DNA of 64,000 nt. Origin: Psilocybe azurescens (Eukaryota; Basidiomycota; Agaricomycetes; Agaricales; Agrocybaceae). Where the stretch lies: the NCBI GenBank assembly GCA_023853785.1, contig JAJIRX010000557.1, forward strand, positions 744,001 to 808,000. The letters run 5' to 3'. Shown in pieces: positions 53,833 to 64,000 of this stretch. The notes beneath the pieces are model-generated. The model searched no databases and was not told where the DNA came from. It saw only the letters and a program-made list of their open reading frames with translations. The translations under genes and the position numbers were made by a program. Position 1 is the first letter of the stretch. Each line of letters begins with the position of its first letter.

Positions 53833-56800
53833 ATGCACGGTAGTCCTTCATCCACGACTCCTCGTGGGACCCCTTCTCGTCGAGGGAAATCCCCTCGATT
53901 TTCTTCCGACGGTCTTCCTCAGCCAGGCTCTAGCTCACTGCCAACCAACTTATCCAATAAACCTACCACAATCTTCGTATCATCTCTCGACATACCTGTC
54001 CAGGGTGCAATCCCGATTGAGGCCGAAAATCAGAAAGGCAGCGCAGGAAACGATGTCCCTCCACCTACCCCGGTCGAGCCGAAACGAGCGCCCCGAAAAT
54101 CGAAGACGGACGCACTTGCTGCGTTGAATAATCAGGCGAGATCATCGTCCGCTGGGCCAGACGATATGGAGGTTTCCGAGGACCTTACTGAGAAATATCG
54201 AAATGCACCTCCGATTCCGGTGCCACCACGCCTTGACTTATCTTCAGTCAAGACAACGAGTTCTCGAGCCGCAATGGACATTTCTCAAGATCCTAGACCT
54301 TTTGGACTTACTGATTGTCCAGAGTTCTTCCCAACAGTGGAAGAATTTAAGGATCCGATGGCATATATCAAGTCGATCTCACCGCGAGCTAAAGAATATG
54401 GTATTTGCAAAATCATTCCTCCAGAGGAATGGAAAATGCCATTTGTCACAGACACGGAGGTTAGGGTCCGCCATTTTTGAGCCTTTTCGAGTCACTAAGC
54501 CCTTCTCCCTAGAATTTCCGATTCAAGACACGCTTACAACGCTTAAATTCCATTGAAGCTTCTTCTCGGGCAAAATTGAATTTTCTAGAACAACTTTACC
54601 AATTTCATAAACAGCAGGGAAATCCTCGTGTCGTGGTGCCTACAATAAACCACAAGCCACTTGATCTGTGGCTTCTTCGCAAGGAGGTGCAGAGATTAGG
54701 AGGTTATGACGCTGTAAGCTTCTTGGCGCTTGTGCATTGCCAGAATTCGGCTTATTCGATAACATTATTAGGTCACAAAAGGTAAAAAGTGGTCGGACTT
54801 AGGCCGTATTTTAGGCTATCGAGGCATCCCAGGACTCTCCACACAAATCAAGAATTCATACACTCGTGTCATCCTTCCTTACGAACACTTTCGCGCACGA
54901 AATTCTGCTCTGTCACACGCACGTGATGCTCACTTAAAAACCCACACAAATATTCAGACCATAGGAAAGCCATCTCGCTTGAGCACAACTGTCACCTCAA
55001 CTGAGGATACAAGTCCACCTGCAAGTCCGTTGACTACGACATCTAGCCCCCTTTCAGAACCTCCCGACGAGTCAGAATGCAAGGATGCGAATGGTAAACC
55101 ATCAGCCTCCAAATTGCGAAGAAGCACAAGAACGGGATCTCAAGAACAATGTTAGTCGAATTTACCATTTTGTTTGTCTGAATTACTTAAAGTCCAGTCA
55201 TTATAGCGCCGAGGAAATCTACCCCTAGCGTTACCATGCCTTCACCAGTTCCTCCTCCAATTTTCTACGACAAGGACAAACCAGATATGAAGATAGGAAC
55301 ACCTGAGGTACGGAATACAAATTCACAAGTTGTCAACACCTCTTCGCCAACTATTTATCGGGAACAGCAAAACTGTGAAATATGCCACAAAAAGAACCGC
55401 GGTGAAGAGATGCTATTGTGCGATGGCTGTGATTGTGGTGAGTGATTTGATAGAACCGGGCTCAACCATTTTCAGGTACTGAAAAATGCTAGGATTCCAT
55501 ATGTTTTGTCTCGATCCACCCCTTGAAAGTATCCCGAAGGACCAATGGTTTTGTTATACATGTCTTTCCGGAACTGGTGGCGACTTTGGTTTTGATGAAG
55601 GCGAAGAGCACAGTCTTTCTAGCTTCCACGCTCGCGATAAGGAGTTCCGACGGTTATGGTTTGAATCACATCCACCACCTGACTCTGACCGTCTACCCGC
55701 GGAAGGCGATATAATGAGGAATCGCATTGGAAATGTTACCGTCTCTGAATACGATGTGGAAAAGGAATTTTGGCGTCTTGTACAATCTCCACATGAAACT
55801 GTGGAAATAGAATATGGAGCTGATGTTCATTCCACCACCCACGGAAGGTATATTTACACCAACTTGTCCAAATTTCGCCACATAGATTTATCATGACCCT
55901 TTCTCTAGTGCCATGCCAACTATAGAAACGCATCCCTTGAACTCGTACTCGAAAGACCCATGGAATCTCAATAACATACCCATTCTTCCCGACTCTCTTC
56001 TACGTTTCATCAAGTCTGATATCTCTGGTATGACGGTACCCTGGACATATGTGGGTATGGCTTTTTCCACATTTTGCTGGCACAATGAGGTAGGTTGTGC
56101 TATATTGACCGACTAAAGGTTGTTTTTAAACATTTCTATCTAGGACCACTACACGTACAGTATTAATTACAGTAAGTCAACGCTACAGCCAAGTATCGAT
56201 GATGCGGAGGGCTCAAAACTAACCTGATTATTCAAGTGCATTGGGGTGAAACCAAAACATGGTACGGCATTCCTGGCGAAGATGCGGAGAAATTTGAGGC
56301 AGCAATCAAGTCCGAGGCTCCCGATTTATTTGAAGCGCAACCTGATCTTCTGTTCCAACTCGTTACTCTTATGAATCCCGAGCTAGTCACCAAGGCTGGC
56401 GTTCGTGTTTATGCATGCAATCAACGCGCTCGGGAATTCGTGATTACTTTCCCTAAAGCTTATCATGCAGGTTTTAATCATGGGGTAAGCACTCTGTTCG
56501 CCGTGCAAGGACTTGCTTGACGCTATTCTAGTTGAATTTCAACGAAGCGGTCAACTTTGCTTTGCCCGATTGGCTGCCTCTAGGACGGGACTGCGTGCAA
56601 AGATATAGAGAACATCGCAAACTTCCTGTATTTTCTCATGATGAACTTCTCGTTACCATCACTCAGCAATCGGCAACAATTAAGACTGCAATGTGGTAAG
56701 TATTATGGTCTTAACTCTCGTTGCTTTTATGCTCACTATAATCCTCCAGGCTGATTGACAGTCTTAAGGAAATGACGGATCGTGAAATGTCAGATCGCCA

Positions 56801-59800
56801 GAGAGCCCAAGCTGCCGGGATGGCGACAATGCTGGAAGAAGAAGATCGTCCAGAGGACCAGTACCAGTGCAATATATGCAAAGCCTTCTGCTATCTGTCT
56901 CAAGTGACTTGTCCATGTTCCACAAAAGTAGTGTGTGTGGATCATGCGGATCTTCTCTGCGACAACCGCTCTCCACATCACCTGACACTTCGTAAACGCT
57001 TCTCAGATGAAGAGCTCCTCGGCACCTACGACAAAGTTGCCGAACGTGCGTCAATACCGTCGGCATGGCAAGCGAAACTTTCCAAGCTACTCTCCGAAAG
57101 CGCTCGCCCAAGCCTTCGTTCCCTTCGAGCCCTATTAGCGGAAGGTGATCGCATAAGTTACCCTCTTCCTGAAATGGCCAGTCTTCGCAAATGCGTTACC
57201 CGGGCGAATGATTGGGTCGAATCAGCCAACTTTTTCATTATTCGCAAACAGAGTCGAAAACGGTCTCGTCGATCTAAAGGTAGGGCTTCAGGCAGCGAGG
57301 GTATGATTAACTCGTCGGAAGATCCAGGCGACAGACCAGATCGTGGCTTGGATGACCTATACGGCCTCCTTCGGGAAGTTGAAAATTTAGGTTTCGACTG
57401 TCAGGAAATTGGTGTCGTCCGAAATTTAGCGCAACACGCTGAAGAAACCAAAGCAAAAGCGGCCACTTTACTCAACGCATCGCCCTCGGAACAGGAACGC
57501 GAAGAGTTCCTGCAGGAATGTAAACGTCTGCTTATACACGGGTCATCATTGAATGTTCTTCTGGATGAACTTATAGAAGTAGAGAAGATCGTAGATCGTG
57601 AACAGCTGGTCAACGAACTGGAAGAAAAACTGGATGATCCTGACTCTACTGTAACTCTGGAAGAAGTCCGACAATTCTTGACGCGAGCACGTACTTGTGG
57701 TTTGCCTAGCGACAACAAGTTCATGCAGATGCTAGACGCTAGGCAAAGAGAAGGCGATGATTGGGAGTCCCGAGCAAGGAATGTTCTTGAGCAGCCTATC
57801 AAGACCATCGAAGAATTGGACGTATTTGCAGACATGGATCCCAGTATTCCCATCGACGACACAGTTCTCAGTCGCTTGATGACTGCCCGAGCCAAAGCCA
57901 TCGATTTTGAAAAACAGGCGAAAGCATGGCTCGAGTGCGAGCCGAATGGTCTGAAAGCGAGGTTGCCAGACGTCATGCGACTAACAAGTCGCGCATCCAA
58001 AGATTTCAGTATATATTCTGTTCAGCTTCTAAAGCGAAGCGCGGATATCGCTGCCGATTTGGAGTCAAGATGCGAAAACGTCCTACGGAATCGATATCCC
58101 ATTACTCCCAAGGAAGACGTTTTTGAGGCCATTGCAAAGTGGAAGGACTACGCCCAACAACACCTCAGTATGTTTTTACTCCCTACATTCGAGAAACTCG
58201 AAGCCCAACTGCGGCAGCACGAGAATTGGATCAAAGAGATACCCTGGTATTGCGCCGAACATAAAAAGACCCACTACGAACAAGTCTTAAACGATATTAT
58301 GGAGAACACCCGTCCCGAGGACGATCTACCACCTGCAGACGAGTTCTTCACATGTATCTGCAATATATCTGTGAGACCGCCTCCAAATGGTGGACAATCG
58401 GATGCGGTACAATGCGACCACTGTTTCGCGAGATTCCACGGTGAATGTGCAAAGAATGGTGGTTCTTGCCCTTTCTGCGACCATCATCACTGGAACGGCG
58501 CTATTCACAAACAACGAAGTTTCCATTTCTGCTTCCTTCCAACCATTCTCAACAGCGCTCCGGACATCTCTAAGAACTATTCTGAAGATTACAAGAGGCT
58601 CGAGATTATCGTCCATCGCGTTGACCGTCTTTCGGCAGTTATTGGCCAATTTTTATCTTACACGTCGGTTTCCAGAAAATCAGAGGCGGGAGTACATTCC
58701 ACAAGTTCGGCATTACATGCGCAAATTGTATAAAATTCAATTTGCGGTCTCCCCTAACCCGGATATCTCGTTCGGATTGGATCTCGCCGGTCTGCATCGC
58801 ATTCTTGCTGGTCATCCGCCTCTTACTCGGCCCAAGAAGAGAAGACGACCTCGTTTCACATTTGGGCAGGACATCGATTCAGACGCTCCTGACAAAACTA
58901 GATGTATCTGTCGCGGCAAGAACAAATACTTGATTGGATACCCTTCGATTGAATGTGAAACCTGCACTAAACGTTATCACATTGGATGCGTTTTCTATTC
59001 ACCTACAGACAGAGCTCATATTCAGCCCACTCCTCGATTCACATGCCCCATTTGCTGCTTGCGTAAAGGCAAGATTTATCAATACTCTGACGTCAGAGTA
59101 ATCGCGACAGGTAAAGTCTGTGTTTCCCTCATCTAAATGCATCACTAACCTTGCTCTAGAATCCCTCTTGAACGAAAAGCAAAAGATGGACATGTATGTT
59201 GACACTAAAGCGATGCTCGACACGTTTAGCAAGACGATCATCTTGAAGCAACTCGGGAGCCCGCATATGCATACCGTATTTGTGGAACTCATCAATTTCC
59301 AACCTGGTTCTGACTTGGCATTAACACCTAGTAGCTCTAATACCCGCCCTTCGCAGATGATCACACATCACCCTATATCGACGATGCCTCATCCTCCCAA
59401 TGGAGCTGGTCCATCGTTGCACCACAGCCCTCATAATTCATTGACTGCTATCCAGCATTCACCGCCCCCTTCTGTGAACACATTTAGTTCGACATGGACG
59501 CAGAGTGCATATACACCTCCTCCGCCACCATGGTCGAGATGGGCAACGATGTCGACACCGGCTATGCCACCGTCGACGCAGCGGCGTAACGGCAATGGTA
59601 ACAACAACGGCAACAGCGAGTCTACGCGTGTGAATGGGACTCCCCAACCAGGCAGTGCTTCCACATCTTCATCCTCCAGAAAGCGAAAGCATGTAGACGA
59701 GGGCGCGCATACGCAACCGCAGGCGAATGCAACTAACCACCAGGTCGAGGAAGACATTCGGCCAAGCAGTTCCTCGGCTCCGCTGAAGAGACATGCAGGC

Positions 59801-60007
59801 CCGACTCTGACGCCCACTCCACTTTCTCCTCCACGACCCGTGCAGACGTTGTCGCCGTCGCTGGCTATGATCGTTTCCCCCACGAATCAGGCGGTGCATA
59901 CATCCCCTCGTGTGAACCAGTTGCCACCGCTCAGAAACGGTACAAGCGGCTCTCCTCTCTTGCCGCCAGTGAAATCGCTGATTTCGGGGGACGCCCGGCC
60001 TCTATGA
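53833..60007 (+). CDS. KDM5/Lid2-type JmjC histone demethylase (PLU-1 family)
   Basis: Chromatin protein expected to remove H3K4 di/trimethyl marks using Fe2+ and 2-oxoglutarate. Domain order: JmjN ([20 protein letters not shown]); ARID ([33 protein letters not shown]); PHD1 ([40 protein letters not shown]); JmjC with metal ligands in [15 protein letters not shown] and [17 protein letters not shown], plus [10 protein letters not shown]5HC2 zinc finger ([29 protein letters not shown]); PLU-1 helical region; PHD2 ([25 protein letters not shown]); PHD3 ([25 protein letters not shown]); and a Ser/Pro-rich tail. About 1,850 residues, the usual size. A +1 frame change is needed near 58661-58673, between GQFLSYTS and [14 protein letters not shown]. 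Start [15 protein letters not shown] at 53833. Confidence 0.95.
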
Positions 60008-60633
60008 GAACCGTAACTTATCTATGCCTATGGTTTATGCATTCATGGTCCCCTTCTCTTTCGTTCCGTCCTCTTATGCAGTTGGTTTTTATTCACCGTC
60101 TTGTATTTTGCACAGCAACACCCTTTTCCTCTTTACTTTTCTTTTTTTGCTTTGGTTCGTGTGTTCGTTGATATTTAAATATTGCTGTTTCACTTTGATG
60201 TTTCGTTTCCTACTCTCGTGCGCCCGCTGTTCACTCGTCGTATCCATGTACTTATTATGTTGTCTATCCCAAGAAGCTTAATATTAGAAATGCCCTCTTG
60301 CCATATCATTACTTGTCTTACGACTCGCACTCTTACCATTATAATACAATTGTGTTTCAACTCAAGCGCTCTCTCAGCGTTTCAAATAAAATGGAATGGA
60401 GCTCAAATTATATGGTCTTGACAATGGTGGGTTGATATTCATGCAATGATGGGGTACGATAAAAGAAAAAAAAACGAACATCTCGATAAGTCGCATGCAC
60501 AAGAAAAGGAGGTCGTGGATATGAAATCATGGTGTAGAGTCGGAACGCGGCACATATATAATGAACAACGTGCATGATGGCATGGAGGGGGCATATATCG
60601 AGAAATCAACAGGAATCCCAAGACAGAAGAAAA
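60008..60633. other. Convergent intergenic region
   Basis: About 625 bp of T-rich then A-rich sequence between the KDM5-like and 14-3-3 3' ends. No gene recognised. Confidence 0.5.
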
Positions 60634-61569
60634 TTACTCGTCAGCAGGAGCCTCGGCCTCCTTGTCCTCGGCCTTGTCAGCTAGAAGAGACAATGATTGT
60701 CAATACCACCAAGAAAAAAAAGAGCGAAAGTATAACTAACCCGAATCCTGCATGTCGGAAGTCCATAGTGTCAAGTTGTCACGGAGGAGTTGCATGATCA
60801 AAGTAGAATCCTTGTAGCTTTCTTCTGACAAGGTATCGAGCTCAGCGATGGCATCATCGAAGGCTTGTTTGGCGAGATGGCAAAGCACGATCGGGGCTGT
60901 TGAGGATTTCGTAGTAGAATACAGAGAAGTTCAGCGCAAGACCGAGACGAATAGGGTGTGTAGGGGGAAGTTCAGTGACAGCAACGTCAGAGGCAGCTTT
61001 GTAAGCTTCCAGTGATTTGTCAGCGCTATCCTTACGCTTATCGCCAGTGGCGAACTCAGCAAGGTATCGGTGATAGTCACCCATCCTAAAAAATAATAAT
61101 AGAGGGTTAGACAGGGGCTTCGCGATCGTCGCAATGATTGCTTACATCTTGTGGTAGAAGACCTTGGATTCTCCAGAGGCCGCTGAGGGGATGAGGTGCT
61201 TGTCAAGGACATCGAGGATATCCTCGCAGATCTTAGCCAGTTCGCTCTCAATCTTCTCTCTGTAGCCCTTGATCATAGAAACTTGAGCCTCGTTGCCTTT
61301 AGACTCTTCCTTCTGCTCGATAGAGGAAACAATTCTCCAAGAGGCACGGCGGGCACCAATAACATTTTTGTAGGCGACCGAGAGAAGATTTCGCTCCTCA
61401 ACGGTGAGTTCCTGGTCGGAAGACGCGACACGCTTCATGTTCTCGACCATCTCTAAAGAAACGATTGGAGCAGTGCCACACGTCAAGAAAAACGAGACAA
61501 ACCTTCATAACGCTCGGCTTGCTCAGCGAGCTTAGCGAGGTAGACAGAGTCTTCGCGGGATTCAGGCAT
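60634..61569 (-). CDS. 14-3-3 family phosphoserine-binding protein
   Basis: Dimeric adaptor that binds phosphorylated Ser/Thr motifs in signalling, cell cycle and trafficking proteins. Start [20 protein letters not shown] at 61569. Visible: [40 protein letters not shown] (basic groove), [94 protein letters not shown] and an acidic tail [12 protein letters not shown]. About 255 residues, full length. One base too many (T run, 60882-60884 on the plus strand) interrupts [20 protein letters not shown]; removing it restores the family sequence. The acceptor CTTTCTAG directly touches the ATG, and a GTAAGT donor lies at 61707, so a 5' UTR intron is likely. Confidence 0.95.
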
Positions 61570-61707
61570 CTAGAAAGGAATGAATACGGGGTAACACGCG
61601 TAGATACGCGTCGGACACGTACATTTAATGGATGAGGGGTGGTGGTGCTTTGAGAACGGAGGGGGATGAGCTCGTCGTGTGTGGCGGGGAAGTAGGGGGA
61701 GACTTAC
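61570..61707 (-). other. Probable 5' UTR intron of the 14-3-3 gene
   Basis: On the minus strand a CCT|GTAAGT donor at 61707 and a TTTCTAG acceptor ending at 61570 bracket 138 nt immediately before the start codon. Placement is by consensus only. Confidence 0.5.
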
Positions 61708-63987
61708 AGGTGTTTAAGTATGACAGATGAAGAGGGGTGATGTGGGCAGAAAAACGCAACAAAAAGGCAAGCCGAAATAAAGCAACTTGGGCAGAGGGTT
61801 ATATCCACATACACGTGACCATACACCATAGGGCAAAGGGTTCAACCTTCACGTGTTCCTTCCATTGGAACCTTCCATCACCGAATCCGAGGGGGTTATC
61901 TTGACGACGTCACCGTTGCATTCTCCCAGCTACAGCCTGCTACAGCTTCGGAAGACATTTGCCAGGATTCCTCTGTTTTAAATTCAACGCTTGATTGTAT
62001 GATTTGTATCCCCATCTCGCCCGACACACATCCTGTCTCGTCGCCATTGTCACCTTTCCCCATCTAGTTCTAATCTATAGTTTCATTGTGCATACTTGAT
62101 CGTTGACCACAAATGTCTTCGCTGTCTGTCCAATGTAATCTAGGCCTTCTGGCCTACAGAAAATTTGGTAGCCTCTCAGAACCTCTCTCACTGCGTCTTG
62201 AAGCGCCCGCGGCTATGGCACCACAGTAACGAGCGCTTACATTACTCGCTTACATCCTTGATGACTCGATCCGAGTAAACCATTGCTTCACACATTGAAA
62301 TTGCTGTTCAAATGTTCGCCTTGAAGCTTGCAGTGGCCTTCACTTCTTATTTGGACCGGCTGCATTCATCTAATCCACATTGAGCGACACACTGGTAGAA
62401 CGCAACATCCACTAGCGTTTGTCAACTGCCACGTATTCATATTGTGCATCAATCTAATCGTTTATTTGCTGCCGATCTATCCGGAAAGACAAAAGACATA
62501 AATAACAATCATCTCCCCTTCACGGAACACCCTTGTGAGCATCCCAGAACCCTGATCCCGAGATGGTGAGAACCGCCGAGCCGCTCGACCGACAGATATC
62601 TGATCGACTGCCATCATGACCTGGGCTGAGGGCAAATTTTGATGGGGCCAGTTGGAGTGTGCATTGGCCCATCAGATCCCATCCAGCACCATCGACATCA
62701 TCCAAGTTCCGTGGTGATGAATCATTTCTCTGTACGGACAACTTATCCAAAAAATTCATAGGTGTTTGGAGCAATTGATGCCGTTTCTGGCTAACTACAT
62801 TCGGCATGCACTTTGTGTGGCGCACTGGGGCATATCTCGACGTCGTAAAAACGACAGTGTCTTCACTTTGGCGTACTCCTGATGAATATAGAGTATTCTC
62901 AACAGTACTATGATTCTTGCACCGCTTAAGAGTTCTCTTTATTAGTATTTGTGATCATTATCAGATACTATCACATAGGAGCTTTTGTAAGTACACCAAA
63001 ACCATGAAACCTTGAATTTCTAAAATTGTAAGGATCTTTCCTTGATTAACACCCAGTGACAGCCGCAGTTGCGTCAGATATACACATTCACAGTGAAGTA
63101 AAACAAAACAAACAGAGGTGCGAAGGCTATTCCACGAAGTACAGTCAGAACGGTTCATATCGGGAGTATGATCCCACCAGTAGGAATATTATCTCAGGTC
63201 ACAGCTTGCTCATCGATGAACTGGCCGCTCCATCGATGCACACTCTACTATCCGCTGACTCTATATCTGTGTAGCTGGGTACAAGTACATCACAGTATGT
63301 GCAAGCCCCTTCCAGTAAGCTTCCCAATTTGAGGAACTTTGTCTGACACATGGAGTTAAGATGTTGTCTTATCTCTCCGACACGGACTTAGTGCGACAAA
63401 GTGCATGGCCGGTAAAATATTTCACCAAATACCATATAATTGGAGGCTGGTGCAGAAGATTATACTAGAAGCATTGCAGACTTATTTGAAGACACTGTGA
63501 TTTACAAGTTGTCGAAAATGAGTAGTGTCCGCAACACAGCAGCCGCTCTATCTAACTCTGAGGGTCAACCGACGGTCGTATGATACGTGCCAACAAAGGA
63601 GGCATTTAAACCTTTAAACCCACTACGACACAAACGAATCGCGTCAATTAATAGCACAAATGCGTGATGAATTTAAATATAGGGGACGGTTATATGCATG
63701 TCTTTTCGTTGAACAAATCCACGACTTGTTGAATATCATTTGCTACATAATAATCGTTAAACTATCAGGTTAGCTTTTCGACTCCATATTTCTACCTCTC
63801 GAATACATATATCTGACGAACCAAACACGTCCCGGAGAATTCTACCTCAGCAACAAAGCGGCCATCACGTGTGTATGCAAAGCTATTTATTGGCACATGC
63901 AATCTTGACCCATTCGTTTTCTTCTTCTATTAAATCGTTCCATTCGCTTCTTTTTATCTACAGCTAGAACCACATAGTATTACGATA
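61708..63987. other. Gene-poor region
   Basis: About 2.3 kb. The first part is the 14-3-3 promoter (ATTGG near 61865). The rest holds only short open frames, for example 62520-62825 (-) and 63056-63274 (+), without motif, splice structure or family resemblance. No repeats or RNA genes recognised. Confidence 0.45.
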
Positions 63988-64000
63988 ATGCCACCCGCCA
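63988..64000 (+). CDS. Possible start of a gene cut by the right edge
   Basis: An ATG at 63988 begins MPPA. It follows a long pyrimidine-rich stretch (63915-63962) and an ATTGG box near 63888, a layout typical of fungal promoters. Only four codons are visible, so the product is unknown. Confidence 0.25.

Noticed and set aside
62520..62825. 101-codon minus-strand frame in the right gene-poor region
   Set aside because: No conserved motif, no splice partners; insufficient evidence for a gene.
1..64000. A transposon, secondary-metabolite cluster or defence island
   Set aside because: No transposase, reverse transcriptase, terminal repeats, PKS/NRPS/terpene cyclase or linked nuclease-ATPase set was seen. 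The genes are dispersed housekeeping functions.

Overview
The window looks like ordinary nuclear DNA of a mushroom-forming basidiomycete (Agaricomycetes). The evidence is dense genes on both strands, many introns of about 50-70 nt with GT(A/G)NGT donors and YAG acceptors, a WW-domain/transmembrane protein family typical of Agaricomycetes, and basidiomycete-like versions of housekeeping genes. I see no transposon, CRISPR array, viral insertion or biosynthetic cluster. Gene models were spliced by eye: exon edges are most reliable where a conserved motif crosses the junction.

Left part (1-24 kb). A truncated kynurenine aminotransferase (BNA3, -) lies head to head with an 11-exon ferric reductase (+). 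Next come a multidomain ankyrin-DysF-FYVE-RING protein (+), a conserved acidic protein of unknown function (-), a PI31-like proteasome regulator (-) divergent from the spliceosomal DEAD-box helicase PRP5 (+), the FG-nucleoporin NSP1 (-), a WW/TM protein (+), a DUF952 protein (+) and a HerA/FtsK-like P-loop ATPase (-).

Middle (24-46 kb). RRP8 rRNA methyltransferase, uracil phosphoribosyltransferase (FUR1), protein phosphatase inhibitor 2 (GLC8-like) and NAD-dependent methylene-THF dehydrogenase (MTD1) are all on +. They are followed by two divergent pairs: ORM1 (-) with a Virilizer-like m6A-writer subunit (+), and the septation coiled-coil protein UDS1 (-) with the ERMES subunit MDM34 (+). Two intron-containing tRNA-Arg(UCU) genes (-) and a CorA/ALR-type Mg2+ transporter (+) close this part.

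Right part (46-64 kb). PGAP1/BST1 GPI inositol-deacylase, a type I metacaspase with duplicated mini-exons, a KDM5/Lid2-type JmjC histone demethylase and a 14-3-3 protein (-). The last 2.4 kb has no recognisable gene, except a possible start codon at the right edge.

The genes do not form one pathway. Most serve core processes: RNA processing, chromatin, nuclear pore, ER lipid and GPI quality control, mitochondria-ER contact, proteostasis. A strong technical signal runs through the window: about 18 coding regions show a one-base reading-frame slip, mostly a missing base in a short homopolymer, inside otherwise conserved genes. I read these as sequencing or assembly errors rather than pseudogenes. 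The most interesting biology is the four-module FYVE-RING protein, the HerA-like ATPase, the Virilizer homologue and the exon-duplication series in the metacaspase.
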